From JAOAJC01 sp964481185 (lineage in GTDB: Archaea; Nanobdellota; Nanobdellia; Pacearchaeales; GW2011-AR1): a DNA stretch of 19,426 nt. Numbering within the stretch: position 1 is the first letter of the stretch; every line of letters starts with the position of its first letter. Below are positions 12,634 through 19,426 of the stretch, piece by piece. Made by a program: the position numbers and the translations under genes. The stretch is from contig CAYZSY010000013.1 in NCBI GenBank assembly GCA_964481185.1, positions 1 through 19,426 on the forward strand, written 5' to 3'. Below the pieces are notes generated by a model. It worked only from the letters and a program-made list of their open reading frames with translations. It was not told the origin of the DNA and did no database searches.

Positions 12634-13907
12634 GGTGTCAATCTATCCCTATCTCTCGGGAACATTGTAGCTTCCTTAATATTGTCAAGCCCGCAGATAA
12701 CTTGCGTTAGTCTTTCAAGACCAATACTCCATCCAGCATGAGGCGGGGCGCCAAACCTAAAACTGTCAATATATTCTTTAAAATTTTTTGGATTCAGTCC
12801 TTTTGCTTTTATTCTCTCAATTAACAATTCTGGCAAATGAATTCTCTGCCCGCCAGAAGAAATCTCAACCCCTCCATATAAGGCATCAAAGCCCTCACTT
12901 AATTTTGCATCTTTCTTTCCGTCTTTTGGCATTATGTAAAATGGCTTAATTGAAGTTGGCCAAGAATGAGTGAAAACAATATCTCCTGGATACAAGTCAC
13001 ATAACTTTCTCTCTTGTTCTGGAGTAAAATCTTCTCCTATTTTTCCCCCGACTTTCTTTATTGCCTCTTCGTAACTTAAATAAACACCCTTGGGGGCTTT
13101 CAATTTAACTCCGAGCAGCTCCAATTCTGATTTGCAGTTTTTCATAACTTCACCAACAATATATTTAACAACACCCTCAAGCACATTCATAATTTCCATT
13201 TGATTCGCAAATGCCATCTCAATATCCATCTGCCTTATTTCATTGATATGTCTTGGAGTGTTATGCTTTTCAGCCCTCCAAACAGGAGTTATCATCGCAG
13301 TTTTCTCCATAGAACAAGCAATCATTTGTTTATACAACTGGGGGCTTTGAGCCAAAAATGCTTTCTTCTCAAAATACTGCACGGGGAATAATTCTGTTCC
13401 ACCTTCAGACGCAGCAGAGATAATACAGGGAGGCTGCATCTCAAAATACCCTAATTTGTAAAAATGTTCTCTGAATGCATGAGCAATCTCATTTTGAATC
13501 TTGAAAATAGCAGAAATATTTCTCTTTCTCAAATCAATAAATCTATAATCCAATCTATTGGCCAAACCAGTTGTTATTGTCTTTTCTGTAACACTTATTG
13601 GCAAAACATCCGCCTCGCCCAAAAGCTCTATCTTCTCTACCTCTACCTCAATATCTTTTTTTGTAACATCGTCACTTTTTACCTTGGATGATTTTATCTT
13701 GCCAACGACCACAATTACAGACTCAATAGAAGGAACTTTATTAAGAAGACTTTTATCTGCAACAACACACTGCAAAACCCCGGTAATATCTCTCAATAAA
13801 ATAAATTTTATCTTGCCAACATTCCTTACTTCCTGAATCCACCCCTTCAACAGCACACTCTTTCCGCTGTCTTTCTCACCTATGTCTTTTACATAACTTC
13901 TTTCCAT
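12630..13907 (-). CDS. aspS: Aspartyl-tRNA synthetase, archaeal type
   Basis: 425 aa, the size of archaeal/eukaryotic AspRS and without the bacterial GAD insertion. The OB-fold anticodon domain is residues 1-105 (LLKGWIQEVRNVGKIKFILL). Motif 2 is TPVWRAEKHNTPRHINEIRQ, followed by the Asp-specific YGGVEISSGGQRIH and motif 3 GWSIGLERLTQVICGL. The Trp in the GWIQEV motif is the residue linked to tRNA-Asp discrimination in archaeal AspRS. That fits the separate AsnRS, since Asn does not need the indirect route. A TATA-like TTAAAA about 25 bp upstream supports the start at 13907. It heads the aspS-asnS operon. Confidence 0.95.
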   Translation of the reverse strand: MERSYVKDIGEKDSGKSVLLKGWIQEVRNVGKIKFILLRDITGVLQCVVADKSLLNKVPSIESVIVVVGKIKSSKVKSDDVTKKDIEVEVEKIELLGEADVLPISVTEKTITTGLANRLDYRFIDLRKRNISAIFKIQNEIAHAFREHFYKLGYFEMQPPCIISAASEGGTELFPVQYFEKKAFLAQSPQLYKQMIACSMEKTAMITPVWRAEKHNTPRHINEIRQMDIEMAFANQMEIMNVLEGVVKYIVGEVMKNCKSELELLGVKLKAPKGVYLSYEEAIKKVGGKIGEDFTPEQERKLCDLYPGDIVFTHSWPTSIKPFYIMPKDGKKDAKLSEGFDALYGGVEISSGGQRIHLPELLIERIKAKGLNPKNFKEYIDSFRFGAPPHAGWSIGLERLTQVICGLDNIKEATMFPRDRDRLTP

Positions 13908-13991
13908 ATTCCATCAAGAAGTTTCAGCTTTTTAAGGGTTTTCTTTATAATTATATAAATCATTAAATAGACGCAAATTAAAAAAGAAATT

Positions 13992-14279
13992 ATGTCTAAA
14001 AAACCAAAAACAAATATAAGCCAAGAAAATATTAATGAAGCCAGAAGCATGCTCAAGATAACTATCTCCAGATATTTCCCTTTAAAAAGAAAACAACACA
14101 GACTTGTCGGGCTCTGCCCCTTTCATACAGAAGAGCCACACTATCTTAGTTTCAACATATCAGACAAAAGACCAGATGAGTGGATATGTTATGCATGCAA
14201 AAGACGGGGCGATGCGATTGACTTTGTAAGCCAATTTATGAAAATCTCATATGAAAAAGCAATCAAAGAAATCGCATAA
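13992..14279 (+). CDS. Stand-alone CHC2 zinc finger (DnaG primase-type zinc-binding domain)
   Basis: 95 aa. An N-terminal helical stretch ends ITISRYFPLKRKQHRLVGLC. The CHC2 zinc site is C42 and H45 (CPFH) with C66 and C69 (CYAC), followed by RRGDAIDFVSQFMKISYEKA, the characteristic helix after the zinc ribbon in DnaG primases and some plasmid primases. No TOPRIM catalytic domain follows: the gene ends five bases before the convergent gatE stop. It may be a DNA-binding helper, a remnant, or a transferred fragment. The ATG at 13992 has a TATA-like ATTAAATA (13963-13970) centred about 25 bp upstream, so it appears to be an intended start. Confidence 0.85.
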   Translation: MSKKPKTNISQENINEARSMLKITISRYFPLKRKQHRLVGLCPFHTEEPHYLSFNISDKRPDEWICYACKRRGDAIDFVSQFMKISYEKAIKEIA

Positions 14280-14284
14280 CAATT

Positions 14285-15736
14285 CTACTTGACAATCCTA
14301 TTCAGGATTTCCATTGCCTTCCTTTTATCTATGGAAGCGCCTAGTTTTTTTATCACAATCCCCATGTATGCATTTGCTCTCATGCCTGGCTTCTCCTTTA
14401 CAATCTCTCTTAACTTCTTTTCCAAATCATCATCACTCATTTTTTCAATTTTCAGAGCATCCTCAATATTCCCACCAGAAGCAACTTTCAATAAAATCCC
14501 TTTTACATCTCCTTCAGATATTTTTCCTTCTTTAAGTTTTTCAAGAACTTTCTCAAGTTCTCTCTCATTTAGCGCCTTTTTAATCTCGAGAACATCTTTG
14601 TTCAGCTTTGAAGCAAATTCCTGCGGCCAGAGAGCAATCATCTTTGCAATTAAGTTTGCATCTTTATCATAAACTTTTATCAAAACATTAAATTCGTCAA
14701 GATTGTCAACAACAAGATTAATCATCTCCTCTGAAACCCTCTTCTTTCTCAACTCGTCTCTTATTTCATGCTTCATCTTAGGCAGCCGCTTCTTCAATGA
14801 ATTTATTCTATCACGTGATATTTTCAAAAGAGGCAAGTCAGTTTCTGGATACATTCTCGCTTCTCCAGGCATCGGCCTTAAAAATTCCGTAGTCCCATCT
14901 TCTTTAGCATTCCTAACCTCTCCTATTTTCTTCTTCTTTTTAATTTCCTGCTGCTGCCTTAAAATTTCCTGATTAACTGTCTCTATCATCATCTTTGGCT
15001 CTTGGAAACCCTTTATCTCAACCCTCTCGTGTCCTTTGACAGAGATATTCAAATCCTGCCTTATTGTTCCTATTCCTCTTTTTACTCTACACGCCCTAAT
15101 TATCTCCCCAATCTTCAATGCACTCTCTTTTATCTGTTCTGGAGTATGAAGTTCCGGTTTTGTCGTAATTTCAACAAGAGGTATCCCAAGCCGGTCTAAT
15201 CTATAAACAACCATCTTCCCATCTTTTGAAATCTCTCTTGCAGCATCTTCTTCAAGTGCAATACTCTCAATTCCAATCTTGCCAAAAGAAGTTTCAACAT
15301 AACCATTATGTGCAACTAAAACAGAGCGCTGAAATCCAGAAGTATTGCTCCCATTAATTACTGTCTTTCTCATTATCTGGGCAGCTGAATAAGGCTCACA
15401 ATTTAAAAGAAGCGCAATTTTTAACGCTTCATTCAAAGCATCTTCATTAACTAAATGTGGTGGCTCTTCATCAAGTTCAACAAGACAGACGTTATCTTTA
15501 TATCCCTGATAAACAAACTCCTTCCCCTTTTCCATCTCGTGCAAAACAGCAGGGTCAATTTCCCCAGTTTCGCCAGCAACAGCGTGCAGCTTTCTCTTAA
15601 TTACAAAATCAGGCTCATCGCTCCTAAGATATGCAGGGCATGCACAAAAAAGCTTTCCTGTGTCAAGCTGCTGATGAATTTCAAGACCAGCTTTCAAACC
15701 TATTTTCTGATAGTCTCTCCTGTTCTCCTTTTCCAT
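14285..15736 (-). CDS. gatE: Glu-tRNA(Gln) amidotransferase subunit E, GAD-less form
   Basis: 483 aa. With GatD it converts Glu-tRNA(Gln) to Gln-tRNA(Gln); GatE is the tRNA-binding kinase/transamidase subunit. The family start is DYQKIGLKAGLEIHQQLDT, followed by KLFCACP, GSNTSGFQRSVLVA, GIESIALEEDAARE, YRLDRLGIPLVEI and GIGTIRQDLNISVKG. Usual GatE (about 620-635 aa) then carries a ~120-residue AspRS-like GAD insertion before the EDGTTEFLRPMPGEARMYPETD motif. Here only a lysine-rich linker of about 15 residues (264-278) connects the two, so the GAD domain is absent. The C-terminal helical/YqeY-like domain (about 330-483) is present. The start at 15736 has a TATA-like element about 25 bp upstream. 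Confidence 0.92.
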   Translation of the reverse strand: MEKENRRDYQKIGLKAGLEIHQQLDTGKLFCACPAYLRSDEPDFVIKRKLHAVAGETGEIDPAVLHEMEKGKEFVYQGYKDNVCLVELDEEPPHLVNEDALNEALKIALLLNCEPYSAAQIMRKTVINGSNTSGFQRSVLVAHNGYVETSFGKIGIESIALEEDAAREISKDGKMVVYRLDRLGIPLVEITTKPELHTPEQIKESALKIGEIIRACRVKRGIGTIRQDLNISVKGHERVEIKGFQEPKMMIETVNQEILRQQQEIKKKKKIGEVRNAKEDGTTEFLRPMPGEARMYPETDLPLLKISRDRINSLKKRLPKMKHEIRDELRKKRVSEEMINLVVDNLDEFNVLIKVYDKDANLIAKMIALWPQEFASKLNKDVLEIKKALNERELEKVLEKLKEGKISEGDVKGILLKVASGGNIEDALKIEKMSDDDLEKKLREIVKEKPGMRANAYMGIVIKKLGASIDKRKAMEILNRIVK

Positions 15737-15773
15737 AAATATACAACTAAAAAGAGATTAATAAAACTTAAGT

Positions 15774-16679
15774 TTATAGATATTTTGAAGAATCTAGAAT
15801 TGCTTTCATATTTACAGGAGCAATTTTGTCAGGGTCTTTTCCCATAAATTTTGCTATACTCCTCAAAAGTTCTAAATATTGGGGAGTAACTACAAAATCC
15901 TTGACTCTTGGTAAGAACCTTGCATATTCTCTTTCTCCCTCCATTACTTCAAACCTGGGAGGACAATAATCTGGATTATCCATAGTTATAATTTGTTGTA
16001 CAGAAATTGGTATTATTCTTTTTTGAGATTTGAGTTCTTCATATTCTTTGGCCCTGTTGTGACATTTAGAGTCTTCAATACCAATAGACTTGTATATTAG
16101 TTTCTTTTCTAAAGCTGTTTTTACTGTGTCTATCACATATTTTGAGTCAGTTTTTCCCTGCTCTGGATTTTCTTTATATATTCCTTGCTGTAACCTGTTT
16201 CTAATATTCCCAAACTCGTAAGAATATTCATTTTCAGTCAATAAATCAACCTCTCTTAAAGATTGCAATGCACTTTCAGAATCCCTAGAATGCAATCTTT
16301 CTACCAGATTTTGTCTTATATCTTTTCTTTTCTTCTGACTGGCAGAATCTATCATCTTAAAGCACCTTGTAACAGATTGTCCGCTGACAACTTCATCAAT
16401 TCCCAGGATGGTGGGAAATTTTGAAGGAGATTTTACAACATCATTTAGGAAATTATAAAACCAAGACTCCATAACATGATTAACATTATCTATTCTGCTA
16501 GAAGCAGGCATATATACAACTCGTGCAGAATTAAATTCATCATCAACTATAGCTAACGTATCTATAAATGGGACAGAACCAAGCATAGGAGCAACAAGAA
16601 AGTCAGGATTTTCTCTCTTAATTTGTTCACTTGCTTTTCTCATAGCACAAACATACGATTCTAACATTTCATAGGTCAT
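15774..16679 (-). CDS. Phosphoribosyltransferase-like protein of unknown function
   Basis: 301 aa from ATG 16679. A longer frame to 16703 starts at TTG, whereas 16679 has GGAG (16690-16693) ten bases upstream and a TATA box TTTATATA (16717-16724) that would give a leader of about 16 nt. In the N-terminal half, FLVAPMLGSVPFIDTL (residues 27-42) and ILGIDEVVSGQSVT (91-104) look like the Rossmann strands and PRPP-loop (DDxxxxGxT-like) of PRTases. The motif reads DEVVSGQS, a variant. The middle (105-210) is helical and charged, and the C-terminus is unassigned. It sits between gatE and gatD, an unexpected position. A catalytic role is not established. Confidence 0.6.
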   Translation of the reverse strand: MTYEMLESYVCAMRKASEQIKRENPDFLVAPMLGSVPFIDTLAIVDDEFNSARVVYMPASSRIDNVNHVMESWFYNFLNDVVKSPSKFPTILGIDEVVSGQSVTRCFKMIDSASQKKRKDIRQNLVERLHSRDSESALQSLREVDLLTENEYSYEFGNIRNRLQQGIYKENPEQGKTDSKYVIDTVKTALEKKLIYKSIGIEDSKCHNRAKEYEELKSQKRIIPISVQQIITMDNPDYCPPRFEVMEGEREYARFLPRVKDFVVTPQYLELLRSIAKFMGKDPDKIAPVNMKAILDSSKYL

Positions 16680-16689
16680 TTTTTGCTTT

Positions 16690-16693
16690 CTCC
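16690..16693 (-). promoter_or_regulatory. Shine-Dalgarno choosing the start of the PRTase-like gene
   Basis: GGAG on minus, ten bases before ATG 16679, within a short leader predicted from the TATA box at 16717-16724. It argues against the TTG at 16703. Confidence 0.45.
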
Positions 16694-16771
16694 ATTGGGG
16701 CAAAACCCAAAATCAATATATAAACCTTTCCATATGTAACCCCTAAATAGTTACAATAAACGCAAGAAATT

Positions 16772-18037
16772 TTATTCTGTAAGCCGGGGATTTAACTCTC
16801 CAGCAAAATTCTGAAGCATTTTCTCTTTCACATCTTTTTTCCACCCATAATGCCCCAAAATCCAGCCAAGTTTTACAAGAGCTGTCTCGCTTAACATATC
16901 CTCGAGAAATATAACCCCCGCATCAAGAAGCTCGCGGGCATTTGAATAGACATAAGGGTCAAGCCTGCCATAAATAGTTTGGGAGGCAATGCAAACAACA
17001 AGTCCCTCTTTTATCAGCTTTTTCAGCTTTGGAATCCAGTTGTTAAATGCCTCGCTTACAGGAAGATGCCCCAAGCCAAGCGCCTCAATTATAACTCCTT
17101 TATATTTTAACGCATGAAAATCCAATATTGAAGAATCCTGCCCAGGATAATATTTTATCAAAGCAACTTTATCCGAGAATTCTATATCAAGCTCACTCTT
17201 TTCTTTATTTCTCGGCCTGTATGCAGAAATAAACTCAACCTTATCAGGATAAACTTTTGCTATTGGATTAGCATTTACCGCCTTGAATGCGTCTCTCCTA
17301 GAACTATGCAGCTTTCTTGTCTTTGTTCCAGGCATTGCATAGCAAAAATCATCATTTGTTGAAGCATGTCCCACAAGCATTACCTCGGCAGCATCAGAAA
17401 TCGCCATTCTTGCCGCGCACTGCAAATTTAAATCAGCATCACTGCTAGCTCGGTCAATGCTCCTCTGGGAATAAGTTAAAACAACTGGTTTGTTCAAATT
17501 TCTTAAAAAGAAAGACAAAGCCGCCGCACTATATCCTAACGCATCTGTTCCGTGAGTTACGACAACTCCAGATATTTCATCGTCATCAAGAAGTTTCTTT
17601 ACACTCTGAGCAATTTTAATCCAATGCTCTGAATTCATTGATTCAGAAGCAATCATAAATGGAGATTCAATGGATTTTACATTTGCAATCTTAAATAATC
17701 CTGGATAAAATTTTGAAAATTCACTAACATCTGTAAGCGGTTTTGCCCCGCCAGTCTTTGGATCAATTCTTGATGCAATAGTTCCGCCTGTAATCACAAG
17801 CCCTATTGAAGGCAGTCCTTTTGTTTTGGAAAGTTCAAATTTTACCTTCTCTTCCTTGAACTTTTTTATCACCTTAAAACCAAGAATATTCTCCTTGTTT
17901 ATCCCAATATTATATCCAGATTTTAATTTCAAAAGAACAATAGAGCTATCAGAACTTTCAAGAACCCTGCCTTCAACCTCTTCAAGAGCAAGTCTGAAAG
18001 AGACATAATCTCCGGGTTCAAAATTCAACTCAACCAT
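16772..18037 (-). CDS. gatD: Glu-tRNA(Gln) amidotransferase subunit D
   Basis: 421 aa, full GatD length. This is the asparaginase-like glutaminase subunit that supplies ammonia to GatE. Residues 1-60 form the small N-terminal barrel of GatD (FEPGDYVSFRLALEEVEGRV). The amidase core starts GLVITGGTIASRIDPKTGGA, with the catalytic Thr in TGGT (T83, T86), then VVTHGTDALGYSAAALSFFL (second catalytic motif with T164 and D165) and the conserved QRSIDRASSDADLNL. The C-terminal part includes GHLP and SQTIYGRLDPYVYSNARELL. GatD and GatE are found only in archaea. The start is supported by a TATA-like element about 27 bp upstream. It is separated from gatE by the PRTase-like gene. Confidence 0.96.
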   Translation of the reverse strand: MVELNFEPGDYVSFRLALEEVEGRVLESSDSSIVLLKLKSGYNIGINKENILGFKVIKKFKEEKVKFELSKTKGLPSIGLVITGGTIASRIDPKTGGAKPLTDVSEFSKFYPGLFKIANVKSIESPFMIASESMNSEHWIKIAQSVKKLLDDDEISGVVVTHGTDALGYSAAALSFFLRNLNKPVVLTYSQRSIDRASSDADLNLQCAARMAISDAAEVMLVGHASTNDDFCYAMPGTKTRKLHSSRRDAFKAVNANPIAKVYPDKVEFISAYRPRNKEKSELDIEFSDKVALIKYYPGQDSSILDFHALKYKGVIIEALGLGHLPVSEAFNNWIPKLKKLIKEGLVVCIASQTIYGRLDPYVYSNARELLDAGVIFLEDMLSETALVKLGWILGHYGWKKDVKEKMLQNFAGELNPRLTE

Positions 18038-18081
18038 AAATAACCTACAAAACCACCATTTTTAATAATTATCATTGTTGT

Positions 18082-18789
18082 TCAGCTTTTAGCGCTTCTC
18101 CACATAAATTCAAAATATTTTCTATAGGAGTCTGCCACCTCTTTTTCTTTTATTACAACCGCTGTTGGAACTTTCTTCCAGAATATTATTGCAACCTTGT
18201 CCTTGTATATGTTAATTGCGAGGGGATTTGAATATTTCTCAGGCAAAAATCTTATCTCAGCAAGAGGAATTCTTTTGCCCAAGTCATCGGAAGAGATTAT
18301 TCTCACCCTGATTTTCTTCTTGATTCTGTCTTTATCATACCATTTAAAATAAAATGGAAGAACTTCAAAGGCAGATTTTGAAGCGCCCAAAACTAAGATC
18401 TCCTTGTTATCCTCAAGCTGGTCCTCAAAAACAATTTTCAAACCATCTATACCTTTATAAAAATTCGTCTCTTCTCTATCTTTAGAGCCTTCATAAATCT
18501 CCTTAAGCATTGGAAGATTTTCAACAAATTCTCTCTCCCTTTTCTTTAATATATCTAAAATTCTTTCAGGATTAACAGCCTCGAAGAATCTTCTATTATT
18601 CTTTAGTATATAGCCAACAACCCCTTTCTTAATCATCCTGTCTGTTATATCATAGACGTTTCTCCTGTGAATTCCAGTTTTCCTTGATATTGTACCTGCC
18701 AAGCTCGACCCATATCTAAGAAGAGCAAGATAAACTTTTGACTCGCTCTCGCTAAAACCCATCTCCTTCAAAATCTCTTCCGACTCCAT
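18082..18789 (-). CDS. TrmB-family transcriptional regulator
   Basis: 235 aa. The N-terminal winged helix (residues 5-70) shows the TrmB pattern: LKEMGFSESESKVYLALLRY, then GTISRKTGIHRRNVYDITDRM (recognition helix) and a wing near LKNNRRFFEAVNPERIL. A helical linker (75-105) and a C-terminal alpha/beta effector domain (about 110-235, EILVLGASKSAFEV and IISSDDLGKRIP) follow, as in TrmB/PLD-like sensors. The ligand is unknown. The start at 18789 has a TATA box (TATATAA, 18811-18817) centred 25.5 bp upstream, and an inverted repeat lies just beyond it, suggesting autoregulation and control of the divergent 164-aa gene. Confidence 0.87.
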   Translation of the reverse strand: MESEEILKEMGFSESESKVYLALLRYGSSLAGTISRKTGIHRRNVYDITDRMIKKGVVGYILKNNRRFFEAVNPERILDILKKREREFVENLPMLKEIYEGSKDREETNFYKGIDGLKIVFEDQLEDNKEILVLGASKSAFEVLPFYFKWYDKDRIKKKIRVRIISSDDLGKRIPLAEIRFLPEKYSNPLAINIYKDKVAIIFWKKVPTAVVIKEKEVADSYRKYFEFMWRSAKS

Positions 18790-18829
18790 ACCATTAAATA
18801 TTTTATCAACTTATATACTTTTCTAAAGA

Positions 18830-18845
18830 GGTGATGCATATCACC
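18830..18845. promoter_or_regulatory. Inverted-repeat operator between trmB-type gene and the divergent 164-aa gene
   Basis: GGTGAT-gcat-ATCACC, perfect 6-bp arms with a 4-nt centre. It lies upstream of both promoters: 13 bp beyond the TATA box of the TrmB gene and before a TATA-like TTTATTTG (18853-18860) for the plus-strand gene. It is a candidate site for the TrmB-type regulator. Confidence 0.5.
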
Positions 18846-18894
18846 ACATTAGTTTATTTGGATTCGTAATCTAACATAATCAATTAAACACAAC

Positions 18895-18900
18895 AGGAGG
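18895..18900 (+). promoter_or_regulatory. Shine-Dalgarno of the 164-aa protein gene
   Basis: AGGAGG at 18895-18900 with a 9-nt spacer to ATG 18910, a strong and normally placed ribosome-binding site. It marks this gene as leadered, unlike most of its neighbours. Confidence 0.75.
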
Positions 18901-18909
18901 AAAAACAAA

Positions 18910-19404
18910 ATGACACAAAACAATGAGGGGCTCGAAAGAAGCGTTATCGCTCTTGTATCTGCAGACAGAATGTATATCCCAATATCAAGTCTGGATGGAA
19001 AGTTGAAAAGAATGAAGCCCAAACTTGCAAGAGCCATCATTCTGCCAGATGAAAAAAAATCTTTCAGAGGCGAAAGAGTTTACGCAAGAATAAAGACAGA
19101 AAGCGAACAAAAAGCTCGCGGAATAAAAGAAGGTATAGAACTCTTCTCTGAAAAATATCCTCAATATGGTAAGATATTGAAAGGAATAATAGAAGAAGAG
19201 AGAGTTATAAGAGAAACGCACCTCTATTTTGGCATGAACGAAGGCAAAAGGCTTACATCTGATGATTATCTTGGCGCAATGGCAGAATTGGGATTTGGAG
19301 AGGTCTCTGCAAGAAATTTATATCAAGAGCTGATAGAAGCAAGCAGAAACATCTCAAGAAAAAGAGAAGAAGAAAGAAGCATAATGCTTGACACAACATT
19401 ATAA
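18910..19404 (+). CDS. Hypothetical soluble charged protein, 164 aa
   Basis: The ATG has a strong Shine-Dalgarno sequence nine bases upstream. There is no TM segment, signal peptide or cysteine motif. Residues 8-50 look beta/alpha (RSVIALVSADRMYIPISSLD), residues 60-105 are mostly charged helix (EQKARGIKEGIELFSEKYPQ), and the C-terminal half includes LTSDDYLGAMAELGFGEVSA and a basic-acidic helix NISRKREEERSI. I do not recognise a family. It is divergent from the TrmB-type regulator with a shared inverted repeat, so it may be its regulatory target. The strong ribosome-binding site suggests high expression. The short remaining sequence (19405-19426) is T-rich and may terminate it. Confidence 0.75.
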   Translation: MTQNNEGLERSVIALVSADRMYIPISSLDGKLKRMKPKLARAIILPDEKKSFRGERVYARIKTESEQKARGIKEGIELFSEKYPQYGKILKGIIEEERVIRETHLYFGMNEGKRLTSDDYLGAMAELGFGEVSARNLYQELIEASRNISRKREEERSIMLDTTL

Positions 19405-19426
19405 ATCAGGCATTATCTTTTCTTTT

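Noticed and set aside
14285..15736. Bacterial GatB for this gene, in view of its short length
   Set aside because: YQKIGLKAGLEIHQQLDT and DGTTEFLRPMPGEARMYPETD are GatE motifs, and GatD, the partner of GatE, is in the same cluster.
16680..16703. TTG start adding 8 residues to the PRTase-like protein
   Set aside because: The ATG at 16679 has a GGAG sequence ten bases upstream; the TTG lies at or before the predicted transcript start.

Overview
The window is AT-rich archaeal chromosome. The evidence is a set of archaeal information-processing genes (aIF2 beta, a Dim2-like KH protein, DUF424, archaeal-type AspRS and AsnRS, GatD/GatE), an archaeal FtsZ, a TrmB-family regulator, and TATA boxes centred about 25 bp upstream of many start codons. 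Short proteins, tight gene packing, a PHP-less PolX, a bacterial-type MnmA and an orphan CHC2 zinc finger suggest a small-genome DPANN lineage (Woesearchaeota/Pacearchaeota-like). That placement is an inference from gene content and has not been tested by phylogeny.

Layout. 1-290: tail of a replication-type DNA-binding protein. 378-947 (-): Cys-rich four-TM protein, divergent from a translation/ribosome-biogenesis operon at 998-2582 (aIF2 beta, FMN-barrel protein, DUF424, KH protein) joined by TAA-A-ATG junctions. 2681-2755: tRNA-Asn(GUU). 2772-3537 (-): dCMP deaminase overlapping a small tail-anchored protein. 3620-6288 (+): mnmA, nitroreductase, PolX. 6296-6821 (-): RelE-type toxin with DUF2683 antitoxin. 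6930-7214 (-): unknown. 7326-8408 (-): ftsZ. 8409-8869: non-coding, containing the ftsZ leader and palindrome cluster A. 8870-9541 (-): metallo-beta-lactamase-fold hydrolase. 9606-11147: three poorly characterised genes, one with a YkgJ-like Cys motif. 11186-11309: palindrome cluster B. 11335-13907 (-): aspS-asnS operon. 13992-14279 (+): CHC2 zinc finger. 14285-18037 (-): gatE, a PRTase-like gene, gatD. 18082-18789 (-): TrmB regulator, divergent from an unknown 164-aa gene across an inverted-repeat operator.

Functional theme. Much of the window serves Asn/Asp/Gln decoding: tRNA-Asn, AsnRS, AspRS and both subunits of the archaeal Glu-tRNA(Gln) amidotransferase. MnmA (wobble-uridine thiolation), aIF2 beta and the KH ribosome-assembly protein add to the translation set.

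Most notable signals. (1) A perfect 14-bp palindromic BRE/TATA element lies exactly equidistant from two divergent, apparently leaderless start codons. (2) Two multi-hairpin palindrome clusters follow minus-strand genes and share an architecture: a junction closed by one stem with two hairpins inside, then GAGAC, then a further hairpin. They resemble IS200/IS605-derived palindromic elements or structured RNAs. (3) GatE appears to lack its AspRS-like GAD insertion domain. (4) Other features are an orphan primase-type zinc finger, a PRTase-like gene between gatE and gatD, and an ftsZ Shine-Dalgarno with unusually long spacing.
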